From DAIOHQ01 sp036744635 (GTDB lineage Bacteria; Planctomycetota; Phycisphaerae; Tepidisphaerales; Tepidisphaeraceae): a stretch of DNA of 37,878 nt. Below are positions 1 to 8,416 of this stretch, one piece after another. The DNA lies in the NCBI GenBank assembly GCA_036744635.1, contig DAIOHQ010000012.1:1-37878 (forward strand), given 5' to 3'. Position numbers and translations under genes: made by a program. Numbering within the stretch: position 1 is the stretch's first letter; the number at the start of each line of letters is the position of its first letter. Under the pieces are notes generated by a model that saw only the letters and a list, made by a program, of their open reading frames with translations, did no database searches and was not told the DNA's origin.

Positions 1-2
1 TG

Positions 3-470
3 TCATCCCGTCGCTCGAACCGCCGTAGCAAGTGCCGGGCCGAACGGGATTGGGACGCACCTAGTATTCAAATCCACCTGATCGGCTGCGCCCCCAAGGC
101 CATCCTGCTGCAGTTTGCCTTCTGCCTGCTGCTGTATAACCTCATGCAGGTGGTCAAGGCGTACGTGGCCGAGGACGGCGGGGTGCTGGTGAGCGTGATC
201 TCGATGTTCTACCTGTTTGACGACGTGCGTACGGAACTGGTGGCCTGGGCCTACCACGGCGACGGAAGCTGGCCCAGAGTGCTGCGCGATGCATCGGCCA
301 TGCGGCGGCGTCTGCGTGAGTTGTTGAAGGGATCGTGGGACCCGATCGCGTACACCAAGGCGTCGGACAAAAGACCACGCCCCAAACCCAAGCCCAAGCT
401 GCGCCTGCACGGCGGCCATAGTTCCGTGCTGCGCGCGCTGCAAGGTAGAGCCAAGGTGGTGGCATCATGA
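3..470 (+). CDS. IS4-type transposase, C-terminal part (cut by window edge)
   Basis: The frame is open from the window edge to a TGA at 468-470, so the gene begins upstream and only its last ~155 codons are visible. The stretch reading IGCAPKAILLQFAFCLLLYN, followed by LMQVVKAYVAEDGG, resembles the hydrophobic C-terminal helix region of IS4-family DDE transposases. The tail is basic and proline-rich (KRPRPKPKPKLRLHGG), as is common at the end of these proteins. The catalytic DDE residues and the YREK box would lie outside the window, so activity cannot be judged. No terminal inverted repeat or target duplication could be identified downstream. Family recognition is from pattern memory and is moderately sure; it could be an isolated remnant. 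Confidence 0.55.
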   Translation, partial: SSRRSNRRSKCRAERDWDAPSIQIHLIGCAPKAILLQFAFCLLLYNLMQVVKAYVAEDGGVLVSVISMFYLFDDVRTELVAWAYHGDGSWPRVLRDASAMRRRLRELLKGSWDPIAYTKASDKRPRPKPKPKLRLHGGHSSVLRALQGRAKVVAS

Positions 471-503
471 GGGAAACGCAAGAGCGCGGAAGGGGTGGGG
501 TTA

Positions 504-566
504 GGGTGAGGGTCAATCCCTCACCCCAGCCCACCCCAGCCCTCTCCCGGAGTACCGGGCGAGGGG
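504..566. repeat. Pair of intergenic palindromes
   Basis: There are two adjacent hairpins. GGGTGAGGG (504-512) and CCCTCACCC (518-526) pair perfectly around a TCAAT loop. CCTCTCCCGG (541-550) pairs with CCGGGCGAGG (555-564) around AGTA with one mismatch. The second resembles the CTCTCCCGGAGTACCGGG-type intergenic repeat found in many bacterial genomes. No T-tract follows, so it is not a convincing terminator. Confidence 0.5.
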
Positions 567-939
567 GCCGGAAAAAGACGGTTGCCAAAAACATGCGCTA
601 CACCCCACCGTATTGAGCTGCGGGGCGGCTCGATCGGCCCTCGGTCAACTGAAAGCGTATAAAGTTGCCCATTTTATCGGACCATCAGGAAAGGCGGATG
701 GGAAGGGGAATTGGAGTTGCTTTATAGGGGCGGCGCAGGCATATTCTGTTGTACTCGTTATGTGGTGTTCAGACTGGGTGCCGGCGGTCGATTTGTTCCC
801 GTGATTTGCCGGAAGTCGCTCCACAAGGCCATGAGAATCGCCGACTGTATCGATATTCCCCTGTCTATGGGACGGGGAGCGGCGTGGCGCATTGCGGCTG
901 CAGGCCGTATCGGAAGTACGCGCAGGAGAGGTTGAATAA
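567..939. other. Upstream region of the exopolysaccharide operon, no gene seen
   Basis: About 370 bases separate the palindromes from the first exopolysaccharide gene. Short open frames exist in both directions, but none has a credible ribosome-binding site or recognisable protein. A TATAAA at 658-663 could be a -10 box, but no good -35 lies 16-18 bases upstream. The operon promoter is presumably here and is not resolved by eye. Confidence 0.4.
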
Positions 940-2997
940 ATGTATCTGCGGTATGGCGATTTATCCTGGGATGCGCTTGAAGGCCCCGAAGGGGGCGGCG
1001 ACGCGCCAAATCCCGAGGCAGGCAAGCCGGACGCCGGCCGCCCCCGCCTGAGCGCGCCCAAGGCGAATGATCACCTGCCGGTGGTCCGGCTGCACGGGGT
1101 GGAGCTGCACGCCATTACCGAGGCCGGCTGCATCAAGCATATTCTCGATGAATTGGACGCGGGGCACGGCGGCGTGGTGGTGACGCCCAACCTCGACCAT
1201 CTCCGCCGTTGCGTGCGGGATATGCGTTTCGGGGCGCTGGTGGCCGAGGCGGATCTGGTGGTGGCCGATGGGATGCCGCTGGTGTGGGCCAGCCGATTGC
1301 AGGGAACCCCCCTGCCGGAACGGGTGGCGGGATCGGATCTGGTTTCCAGCCTGAGCGCGGCGGCGGCGGAGCGGGGGCGGACGATCTTCATGCTGGGCGG
1401 AAAGCCCGGAACGGCCGAGGGCGCCGCGGCGGTGTTGCGCGAGCGGCATCCGAATATCAAAATCGCGGGATGGCATTGCCCGCCGGTGGGATTTGAGTCC
1501 GATGAGCCGGCCCTGCAGGAAATTATCGAAAAACTGTCATCGACCCGGCCGGAAATCGTCTACGTCGCGTTAGGTTCGCCCAAACAGGAGCGGCTGATCG
1601 AACGGGTGCGGCGAATTTTACCGAATGCCTGGTGGCTGGGGGTGGGCAACAGTTTCAGTTTCCTGTGCGGCGACGTGCGGCGGGCACCGCTTTGGATGCA
1701 AAAACGGGGGTTGGAGTGGATTCATCGGCTATTGCAGGAACCCAAGCGGCTGTTCAAGCGTTACATCGTAGTCGGCCTGCCGTTCGCCGCGTCGTTGATG
1801 GGGCGGGCGGTGTTGAAAGGTCGGCTGGCAAAGTTGAGAGGCGGGGAAGCCGAAACGGCGAAACGGCGAAACGGCGAAACGGCGAAGGATCCGGAAGCCG
1901 AAACGGCGAAACGGCGAGACGGCGAAACGGCGAAAGAGGGGGAGATGAAGACGGTGAAGGAACTTGCCGGGCCGGCCGAGCGGCGGAGCACGCGACGGAT
2001 GAATTTGTCGGCGGCGGATGTATTGCCATCGGCCAGCGCGGAGCGGACGCTGGGACGGCTGCGGGCGCTGGTGCTGCTGGGTGGATCGGTCAGGCCGACG
2101 CCGCTGACGCAGTCGATCGGGCGATCGATGCTGGATTTGCCGCTGGACGACCATGGGACGATTCTGAATCACTGGCAATATCATGCCGCCGAATTGGCGC
2201 GGCTGGCAGGTTTGGGGACGTTGCCGCTGCGGGTGCTGGTGGACAAGCATTCGCCGGCCCCGACGACGCCGGCGCCGCGGGAAGGCGTGCAGTTGACGAT
2301 CGAGCGGGATCTTTCGGAATATCGCGGCACAGGAGGCGTGCTGGGGGATCTGGCCAAGGATTATTCGGACGATGACCTGATCCTGGTGGCCAACGCAGCG
2401 CAGGTCTTATTGGACCCGCTATCGGTGCTGGCGGCGGCGCTGGACCGAACGGATGGGGAGATCAGCCTGGTATCGCATCAGGATGGAACGCCGAGCGGTT
2501 TGATGCTGGTAAGCTGCGCAGCGCTGCGACTGATTCCGCATAGTGGATTCGTCGATATGAAAGAGCAGGCGCTGCCGGCGATCGCCAAGCGCTACGACGT
2601 TGGCGTGCTGCACCGCAGGCGGCTGACCGGGCTGCCGGTGCGGTCGCTGGCGGATTACATCATGGCGCTGCGGCACTATCACCGCCGGCGCAGCGGCAAG
2701 CCGGCGGTGAACGATCCGCTGGCGGAAGACTGGCGGCCGACGTTCGCCATCGTGGAAGAGGGCGCAGTGATCGATGCTTCAGCGCGGGTGCATGACTCGG
2801 TGGTACTGAGAGGCGGGCACGTGGAGGCCGGCGCGGTGCTGGTGCGCTCGATCGTCTGTCCCGGCGGCACGGTGCGCAAGGACCGGGCGGCGGTGGATCA
2901 GTTCGTGACGGCGTTGGAACCGCAGCATCGGATGCCAGGTGAGAAGGCGGGCAAGTCCCGCCGCGAGGGCGCAGCAGTATTGGAGAATCGGGCATGA
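940..2997 (+). CDS. WecG/TagA/CpsF glycosyltransferase fused to a nucleotidyltransferase-like, left-handed beta-helix domain
   Basis: Residues ~50-290 form a WecG/TagA-type glycosyltransferase, which adds a sugar to a lipid-linked precursor at the inner face of the membrane. Visible family motifs are TPNLDHL (82-88), ADGMP (109-113), ER..GSDL (127-134), GSPKQE (212-217), and RRAP followed by GLEW and EPKRLFKRY near 247-275. A low-complexity linker of ETAKRR(N/D)G units (302-335) leads to a second domain (~370-665). That domain looks like an NDP-sugar nucleotidyltransferase (LRALVLLGGSVRPTPLT) ending in hexapeptide-like turns near 627-665. Its nucleotide loop departs from the usual GxGxRxxPLT, so catalysis is uncertain. 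GGAGAGG at 923-929 sits about 10 nt before the ATG. The stop overlaps the exosortase start (ATGA), so this is the first gene of a coupled operon. The first domain is secure; the role of the second is inferred. Confidence 0.85.
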   Translation: MYLRYGDLSWDALEGPEGGGDAPNPEAGKPDAGRPRLSAPKANDHLPVVRLHGVELHAITEAGCIKHILDELDAGHGGVVVTPNLDHLRRCVRDMRFGALVAEADLVVADGMPLVWASRLQGTPLPERVAGSDLVSSLSAAAAERGRTIFMLGGKPGTAEGAAAVLRERHPNIKIAGWHCPPVGFESDEPALQEIIEKLSSTRPEIVYVALGSPKQERLIERVRRILPNAWWLGVGNSFSFLCGDVRRAPLWMQKRGLEWIHRLLQEPKRLFKRYIVVGLPFAASLMGRAVLKGRLAKLRGGEAETAKRRNGETAKDPEAETAKRRDGETAKEGEMKTVKELAGPAERRSTRRMNLSAADVLPSASAERTLGRLRALVLLGGSVRPTPLTQSIGRSMLDLPLDDHGTILNHWQYHAAELARLAGLGTLPLRVLVDKHSPAPTTPAPREGVQLTIERDLSEYRGTGGVLGDLAKDYSDDDLILVANAAQVLLDPLSVLAAALDRTDGEISLVSHQDGTPSGLMLVSCAALRLIPHSGFVDMKEQALPAIAKRYDVGVLHRRRLTGLPVRSLADYIMALRHYHRRRSGKPAVNDPLAEDWRPTFAIVEEGAVIDASARVHDSVVLRGGHVEAGAVLVRSIVCPGGTVRKDRAAVDQFVTALEPQHRMPGEKAGKSRREGAAVLENRA
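1852..1931 (+). repeat. Octanucleotide tandem repeat (GAAACGGC)n inside the coding linker
   Basis: There are four perfect copies of GAAACGGC at 1852-1883, a 16-bp interruption (two unit lengths) at 1884-1899, then four copies at 1900-1931, the third reading GAGACGGC. Eight is not a multiple of three, so three DNA units encode one 8-residue protein period (ETAKRRNG and variants). Gain or loss of one unit would shift the frame after the glycosyltransferase domain. Confidence 0.9.
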
Positions 2998-3923
2998 CGT
3001 TGGCCGCCTCACAAATCGAATACGCGCGCCCGCGAACTCGGGTGCGCTCGATGGCGAGCGAGCATTGGAACCGCTGGCATCTCCTCGGCGCGGTGCTGAT
3101 GGCGGCGGTCGGCTTGGCCGCAACTTGGGATGCCTGGCGCGACATGTTCCAGATCGCGTATACCAACGAAGAGAACAGCCATATTTTTCTGGTGCCGCTG
3201 GTGGCGGGATGGATGATCTGGGTAAGACGGATGCGGGTGCGGCACTGCAAGCCGTCGGGGACGATGGTCGGGGCGCTGATGGTTTTGGCAGGATGGGGGC
3301 TTTCGCTGTTCGGATTTTATCATGGGGTGCAATCGTTCTGGCACGGCGGCGCGGTGATCATGGTGCTGGGGTGCATGTTGTCGGTGCTGGGCAAGAACGC
3401 GCTATTCCGCTTCTTTCCGGCCATTGCGGTGATGGTGTTTTTCATTCCGGTGCCGGAGCGGATTCGTCTGAATATTGCGATGCCGCTGCAAGCCTGGCTG
3501 GCGCAGATCGCGCAGAAACTGCTGTCGGCGGCGGGGGTCGAAGTGGAGCGGACGGGATACAAGCTGCTGGTGAATGGAACGGAAGTGATGATCGCCGAGG
3601 CGTGCAATGGGATGCGGATGGTGTTTGCGTTAATCCTGGTGGTATATGCGTTTAGCTTCGGACTTCCGCTCCGCAACGGGGTGCGGTTCGTGGTGTTGCT
3701 GCTGAGCCCGCTGGCGGCGTTCGTGTGCAACGTAATCCGAATTCTGCCGACGGCGTATATCTACGGCTATTACTCCAAGACGATGGGCGATGCGTTTCAC
3801 GAGTATGCCGGCTGGGCGATGCTGCCGATCGCATTTTTGATGCTGTATGGGATTATTCAGTTGATGAAATGGGCGATGATTCCGGTGCAGCGGTACACCT
3901 TGGCCTCGCAAGGCCAGGGATGA
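2994..3923 (+). CDS. Exosortase (EpsH/Xrt family)
   Basis: This is a polytopic inner-membrane transpeptidase-like enzyme that is thought to recognise PEP-CTERM-type tails of secreted proteins and process or anchor them during export. The 309-residue protein has many hydrophobic helices and the three family catalytic positions: Cys204 in EACNGMRM, Arg249 in CNVIRI and His269 in DAFHEYAG. The early NSHIFLVPLV segment (71-80) is also typical of the family. The ATG overlaps the TGA of the glycosyltransferase gene, so translation is probably coupled. The EpsI-type partner and polysaccharide genes downstream match the usual exosortase neighbourhood. A candidate substrate lies at 13390-14136. I cannot assign an exosortase subtype by eye. 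Confidence 0.93.
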   Translation: MTLAASQIEYARPRTRVRSMASEHWNRWHLLGAVLMAAVGLAATWDAWRDMFQIAYTNEENSHIFLVPLVAGWMIWVRRMRVRHCKPSGTMVGALMVLAGWGLSLFGFYHGVQSFWHGGAVIMVLGCMLSVLGKNALFRFFPAIAVMVFFIPVPERIRLNIAMPLQAWLAQIAQKLLSAAGVEVERTGYKLLVNGTEVMIAEACNGMRMVFALILVVYAFSFGLPLRNGVRFVVLLLSPLAAFVCNVIRILPTAYIYGYYSKTMGDAFHEYAGWAMLPIAFLMLYGIIQLMKWAMIPVQRYTLASQGQG

Positions 3924-3991
3924 ATGACCGTGACAGATTTTTGTTTGCATAAAGAACTTTACAGTGTAGAGTTGCTGGATCAGGAACGATT

Positions 3992-4726
3992 GTGAAGCAT
4001 TCAGGATTCGCTATTATCTCTCCGCTGCTGTGCGCGGGGCTGCTATTGGTGGTGGCGGCCGAGAAGACGACGCGCCTCAAGCCGCGCGATGTCGAGCCGT
4101 TTCACGAGCAGGCGAAGGCGGCCATTGCGGCAATCCCCGAGAAAATCGGCTCGTGGGAATCGGTGAACGTGGACGTGCCCTGGCAGGCGACGAAACTGCT
4201 GCAGCCCAACATTATCCTGAGCCGGCGGTATACGGACTGGGATGCATCGAGCGCCACGACGTTCAAGCGCTATGCGGACGTGCTGATCGTGCAGACCCGC
4301 GATAGCCGCACGATGCAGGGGCACTATCCGCCGAAGTGCTACCCGGCCAACGGCGAACAACTGGTGTTGGAGACACATCGGCAGTGGACGCTGCAGGACA
4401 CGCGTCCGGACGGCGCGCAGGCGCAACCGCTGATCATCAACGGAATGGAATATGAGTTTGAATGGAAGCCGCCGGGACTGGGTCGGACCCAGCGCCGGGC
4501 GGTGATCAATTTCCTGATTGTTCCCCACAAGGGGATCGTGCGAAGCATGGATGATGTGTACGCGGCCTCGGAAGATTACCAGCAGCGCTATTATGGCGCA
4601 GCGCAGTTTCAGGTGGTGATGTCGGCGGAGATTCCGCAGGCGGATCGCGACCGAATCTTCCAGACGCTTATGGCCCCGAATCTTGAAGTCGTCAGAACCC
4701 TGGAGTCCGGAGGAATAAAGCAATGA
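3992..4726 (+). CDS. epsI: EpsI-type exosortase-associated protein (DUF3485)
   Basis: This 244-residue protein has one N-terminal membrane segment (residues ~6-23) and an extracytoplasmic domain, matching the EpsI family that accompanies exosortases in exopolysaccharide loci. Its biochemical role is unknown. Family-like features are the IPEKIGSWES opening (48-57), the RRYTDW segment (78-83) and a single conserved-looking cysteine at 116 in HYPPKCYPANG, where the proteobacterial relatives have an H.P..C.P.. motif. The start is GTG at 3992, with AGGAAC seven bases or so upstream. It is preceded by a 68-bp gap after the exosortase gene, the only sizeable gap in the operon. The stop overlaps the next ATG (4723). 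Confidence in the family is good, in the function low. Confidence 0.82.
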   Translation: MKHSGFAIISPLLCAGLLLVVAAEKTTRLKPRDVEPFHEQAKAAIAAIPEKIGSWESVNVDVPWQATKLLQPNIILSRRYTDWDASSATTFKRYADVLIVQTRDSRTMQGHYPPKCYPANGEQLVLETHRQWTLQDTRPDGAQAQPLIINGMEYEFEWKPPGLGRTQRRAVINFLIVPHKGIVRSMDDVYAASEDYQQRYYGAAQFQVVMSAEIPQADRDRIFQTLMAPNLEVVRTLESGGIKQ

Positions 4727-6978
4727 GCAACGAAATCGAAATTCGCCGAGACAATCGGCTGCCCGCGCAGGCGGACGATATCTGGTCCAATCCTCCGGCC
4801 GCCGCCGGCGAGGCGCAACAGGCGCCGTTCAAGAAGATTCACCGGTTGCTGCGCGGGCGCTATCTGTTGACGCTGACGCTGGCGCTGATCTGCGGCATGG
4901 GCGGCGCGGCGGCGGGATATCTCAGCCAGAAGCCGACCTATCGCAGCGACGGGCTGATCGAGATCAAGCCGGTGATCGAGAATCTCGGCCGGGTGGACAT
5001 CGTCATGCCGATGTACAAGGCGTTTGTGCTGTCGCAGGTGGCGATCCTCAAGGGCCAGCAGGTGATGCAGACGGCGATGGAAAGCCCGGAGTGGAAGCAA
5101 CTGAAACGCGGCGCGACCAAGGAAGAAAAGGCGCAGTTCATCGAGAGCTTGGAGGTGGCGTACCTGACCGACAGCTCGCTGATCCGGGTGACGTACACGG
5201 ATACCGATCAGGAAGCGGCGCCGATGGCGGTGAAGGCGATTATCAACGCGTATATGGATAAATACGCCGAGAAGTCGCGGATGGCTAACAGCAAGAACCT
5301 GGAAAACTTGAAGGACGACATCACAAGATTGAACAGCCGTTTGAAGCAGAAAAAGGACGAGATCCTGAATATCGGTCAGGAATACGGCGGCAACGTGGCC
5401 ACCTGGCACAGCAACAAGCTGACGAACCTGGCGCAGCGCGAGTCTGAGGTGCAGAGCGCGGAAATCATGTTGAAGGCGGCGCAGGTGGCGATTTCCGGCA
5501 GCAAGACCAAGCCGGCCGGCGCCGCGACGACGCAGCCGGTTTTGACCGACGAGCAGATCGCCAAGAACGACACAGAGATGGCGCGGCTGATTCAGTTGCG
5601 CAACAATCAGCAGATGAACGTCGATCAGATGGAACTGAGCATGGGAATGAATCATCCCCGCGTGAAGACAGCGCGGGAGATGCTGGCGATGGATGAGAAG
5701 AAGATCAAGGAGTACGGGGAAAAGTTCCGCGCGGAATTCAAGGGCTTCCAGGTGGGCGCCAACGGGGTGAGCAGGATGCCGCTGACCCAGGAAGACGTCG
5801 AGAAGATGAAGGCGGACCTGGAGATCAAGCAGCAGGTCTATGAGAAGGAAAAGGCGGCATGCGCGGAACTGGCCAAGAAGCTCTTCCAGATCGCGGGCTT
5901 GAACAATGACATCGAGGAGATCGACCGCCGGCGCATCGAATATGGCGCGGCGATCGACAAGCTCGAGGCCGAGCTGGCGCAGGGCGGCAAGGTGAACGTG
6001 ATCGAAGAGTACAGCACGCCGGTGGCGCCGGCCTTCGACAAGCGCAAGCAGTTCGGGCTGTTGGGCTTGTTCGGCGGCGGGGCGCTGCCGATCGGATTGT
6101 TCTTGCTGATCGGGCTGCTGGATCAGCGCTACCGCTTCTCGGATGACACAGGCACCAACATGGGCGGGGTAACGCTGCTGGGCATCCTGCCGAACCTGCC
6201 GGATCTGTTGACCGATCCGGACCAGGCCGCGATTGCAGCGCACTGCGTGCATCAGATTCGCACGATGCTGCAGATTAACGGATCGGAAGACCGCCGCGTC
6301 TTTGCGGTGACCAGCGCAGCTCCCGGCGACGGCAAGACCAGCCTGACGTTGGCGCTGGGACTTTCGTTCGCGGCATCGGGATCGCGCACGCTGCTGATCG
6401 ACTGCGATTTGATCGGCGGCGGGTTGACAGCGCGGCTGAACATGGTCTCTCCGGACGGCGTGCTGGAGGCGATCTCGACGCACACGCTGTTGGAACACGT
6501 GCGCACGACCGACATCCCCGACCTGGCGATGCTGCCGGTGGGCGATGCCCACGCGCATCACGCCAGCTCGCTTTCGCCACAGGCGCTGCGCCGGCTGGTG
6601 AATGAGGCGCGCAAGCACTTTGACACGGTGTTGATCGACACCGGGCCGATTCTTGGCAGCATCGAGGCTTCGCTGGTGGCGGCGGCGGCGGACGCGGTGA
6701 TCCTCACGGTGGCCCGCGGGCAACAGCGCCCGCTGGTGGAGAAGGCGTTGGGGCACCTCAAGAGCATCGGGGCCCGGCTGGCGGGCGTGGTGTTCAACCG
6801 GGCGCAGGCCCGCGACTTCGACCGCTCGGTGAATCGGCTGTCGATGCGGTCGTATGACCGCACCAACGGCAACGGGCACAACGCGGTTGTGAAGAATGGG
6901 GAAAACCAGTTTGGGCCGGTAGCGCGGGCGGTGGCCTCGTCGTTCAAGCCATCGAACGGAAATGACCACAACAGTTGA
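4723..6978 (+). CDS. Fused polysaccharide chain-length determinant (Wzz) and BY-type tyrosine kinase
   Basis: The protein would control export and chain length of the exopolysaccharide at the inner membrane. Residues ~46-66 form the first membrane segment, followed by a Wzz periplasmic domain with long helical, charged stretches (~190-420). A second membrane segment lies near 442-465, and a cytoplasmic P-loop kinase domain follows. Kinase motifs are Walker A in APGDGKTS (~533-540), Walker A' in LLIDCD (557-562) and Walker B in VLIDTGP (~636-642). The 751-residue length fits the fused proteobacterial-type arrangement. The C-terminal tail is rich in N, G and S, with only one tyrosine after the kinase core (SYDR), not the usual tyrosine cluster. 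The ATG overlaps the epsI stop. The end overlaps the next gene by 17 bases. Confidence 0.92.
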   Translation: MSNEIEIRRDNRLPAQADDIWSNPPAAAGEAQQAPFKKIHRLLRGRYLLTLTLALICGMGGAAAGYLSQKPTYRSDGLIEIKPVIENLGRVDIVMPMYKAFVLSQVAILKGQQVMQTAMESPEWKQLKRGATKEEKAQFIESLEVAYLTDSSLIRVTYTDTDQEAAPMAVKAIINAYMDKYAEKSRMANSKNLENLKDDITRLNSRLKQKKDEILNIGQEYGGNVATWHSNKLTNLAQRESEVQSAEIMLKAAQVAISGSKTKPAGAATTQPVLTDEQIAKNDTEMARLIQLRNNQQMNVDQMELSMGMNHPRVKTAREMLAMDEKKIKEYGEKFRAEFKGFQVGANGVSRMPLTQEDVEKMKADLEIKQQVYEKEKAACAELAKKLFQIAGLNNDIEEIDRRRIEYGAAIDKLEAELAQGGKVNVIEEYSTPVAPAFDKRKQFGLLGLFGGGALPIGLFLLIGLLDQRYRFSDDTGTNMGGVTLLGILPNLPDLLTDPDQAAIAAHCVHQIRTMLQINGSEDRRVFAVTSAAPGDGKTSLTLALGLSFAASGSRTLLIDCDLIGGGLTARLNMVSPDGVLEAISTHTLLEHVRTTDIPDLAMLPVGDAHAHHASSLSPQALRRLVNEARKHFDTVLIDTGPILGSIEASLVAAAADAVILTVARGQQRPLVEKALGHLKSIGARLAGVVFNRAQARDFDRSVNRLSMRSYDRTNGNGHNAVVKNGENQFGPVARAVASSFKPSNGNDHNS

Positions 6979-8416
6979 AACCGCCACCGTTCCCCAGCCA
7001 GCGCGCTCGATCGCGACCCCCCCGGGGCGCACGATCTGGGGCCTGACGCCGCTGCAGTTGCACACGCGCTACTGGGCGGCGCACGGCGTTCAGGTGGTGC
7101 AGCAAGGGGAGGCATCGCAGATCGTCAAGAACGCCGAGCTGTTTCTGCTCACCGATCCGCGCTCGCTGGCGCTGTTCAAGCTTACGCCATTGATGGACGT
7201 GCTCAACTGGGTGAAGCCGCAGGTGCTGTTCGTGCGGGTTCACGACACCCGCGAGCGCGGCTACCGCGAGCGCGTGGTCACGGATGAAGCGAACCGCTTC
7301 GTGCGGTTTCAGCGGCTGTATGATGCATCAGACTCGCGGCTGGCGCGGGTGGTGCTGACGCCGGACCGGGAGATTGCCCAGCTCTGGCAGGCGGCGCCGG
7401 ACACGCTGGCGGCGTGGCGGCGGCTGCGCAAATTCATCCCGCGCATCGAGCGGGCCACCTCTTCGGTGGACGGCAACGTCTACGACTCCACCAGCGACCG
7501 GGAAATAGCTTATTTTCTGCACGATCTGCTGCTGGCATGGCGGCAGCCGAATTCGACGATCGTGCGGGCGGGAAAAGCGCAGGGGGAAGTCTGGAGCGAC
7601 CCGCAAGCGATGATCGACGCCAACGCGAAATTCATCGGGCCGGTGTGGGTGGGCGCAGGCCGGCACGTGGACGGGGCGACGACGGTGATCGGCCCGGCCA
7701 TCGTGTGGGATGATCCGGTTGCGCGGCCGGCGACGGAGGGGATTCAGTGGCTGACGATCGAGCCGTCGGAGATTCCGGAACAGCCCCTGCCGCGGCGGGA
7801 TGTGAATCTGTTCAATCGCATTTTCAAACGGCTGTTCGATCTGACCTTCAGCATCCTGTTCATCGCGCTGACGCTGTGGATGTATCCGTTCATCGCGCTG
7901 GCGATCTGGATTGAGGACGGCCGGCCGTTTTTCTTCGCCCACCGCCGCGAGACGCTGGGGGGGCGGGAATTCCCGTGCGTGAAGTTCCGCTCGATGCGCA
8001 AGGATGCCGAGCGGATCAAGGAAGATCTGGCGAGCAAGAACCAGGCGGACGGCCCGCAGTTCTTCATGGACGATGATCCGCGGCTGACGCGCGTGGGGCG
8101 CTTCATTCGCAAATATCATCTGGATGAGCTGCCGCAGTTTTTCAACGTGCTGGCGGGGCAGATGTCGATCGTCGGCCCGCGTCCCAGCCCGTTCAAGGAA
8201 AACCAGTATTGTCCGCCATGGCGCGAGGCGCGGCTGAGCGTGCGGCCGGGAGTTACCGGGCTGTGGCAGGTGAAGCGGACGCGGAGGGCGGGGTCGGATT
8301 TCCAGGAATGGATCAAGTACGACATCGAGTATGTCGAGAATCGGAATTGGTGGCTGGATTTGGTGATCATCTGGAAGACGATCACGATGCTCCTTCGAAG
8401 GGTTAGCCGTTCATGA
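6962..8416 (+). CDS. Priming sugar-phosphate transferase (bacterial sugar transferase, WcaJ/ExoY type) with an extra N-terminal domain
   Basis: The C-terminal ~200 residues form the bacterial sugar transferase domain that starts a repeat unit by moving a sugar phosphate from a nucleotide sugar to undecaprenyl phosphate. Motifs seen are the hydrophobic entry helix after KRLFDLTF (~285), FPCVKFRSMRKDA, DDPRLTRVGRFIRKYHLDELPQ (in two blocks), IVGPRP (~402-407) and RPGVTGLWQV. Instead of the four membrane helices of WcaJ, the N-terminal ~280 residues are soluble-looking. They contain a hexapeptide-like run (FIGPVWVGAG and ATTVIGPAIV, ~223-247), reminiscent of nucleotidyltransferase-associated beta-helices. 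The gene overlaps the preceding one by 17 bases and the next by ATGA, so it is part of the coupled operon. The sugar specificity cannot be read from the sequence. Confidence 0.92.
   Translation: MTTTVETATVPQPARSIATPPGRTIWGLTPLQLHTRYWAAHGVQVVQQGEASQIVKNAELFLLTDPRSLALFKLTPLMDVLNWVKPQVLFVRVHDTRERGYRERVVTDEANRFVRFQRLYDASDSRLARVVLTPDREIAQLWQAAPDTLAAWRRLRKFIPRIERATSSVDGNVYDSTSDREIAYFLHDLLLAWRQPNSTIVRAGKAQGEVWSDPQAMIDANAKFIGPVWVGAGRHVDGATTVIGPAIVWDDPVARPATEGIQWLTIEPSEIPEQPLPRRDVNLFNRIFKRLFDLTFSILFIALTLWMYPFIALAIWIEDGRPFFFAHRRETLGGREFPCVKFRSMRKDAERIKEDLASKNQADGPQFFMDDDPRLTRVGRFIRKYHLDELPQFFNVLAGQMSIVGPRPSPFKENQYCPPWREARLSVRPGVTGLWQVKRTRRAGSDFQEWIKYDIEYVENRNWWLDLVIIWKTITMLLRRVSRS

Noticed and set aside
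613..935. Small open frames before the exopolysaccharide operon
   Set aside because: No ribosome-binding site, no recognisable motif and overlapping frames on both strands; treated as non-coding.
1852..1931. Short direct repeats read as a CRISPR array
   Set aside because: Units are eight bases without spacers and lie inside a gene; no cas gene is present. No other CRISPR-like array was seen.
4609..7065. An 818-codon open frame on the minus strand, and a 937-codon one at 9835-12648
   Set aside because: Both lie opposite strongly recognisable plus-strand genes, are rich in Arg, His and Gln as expected of antisense GC-rich frames, and show no family motif.
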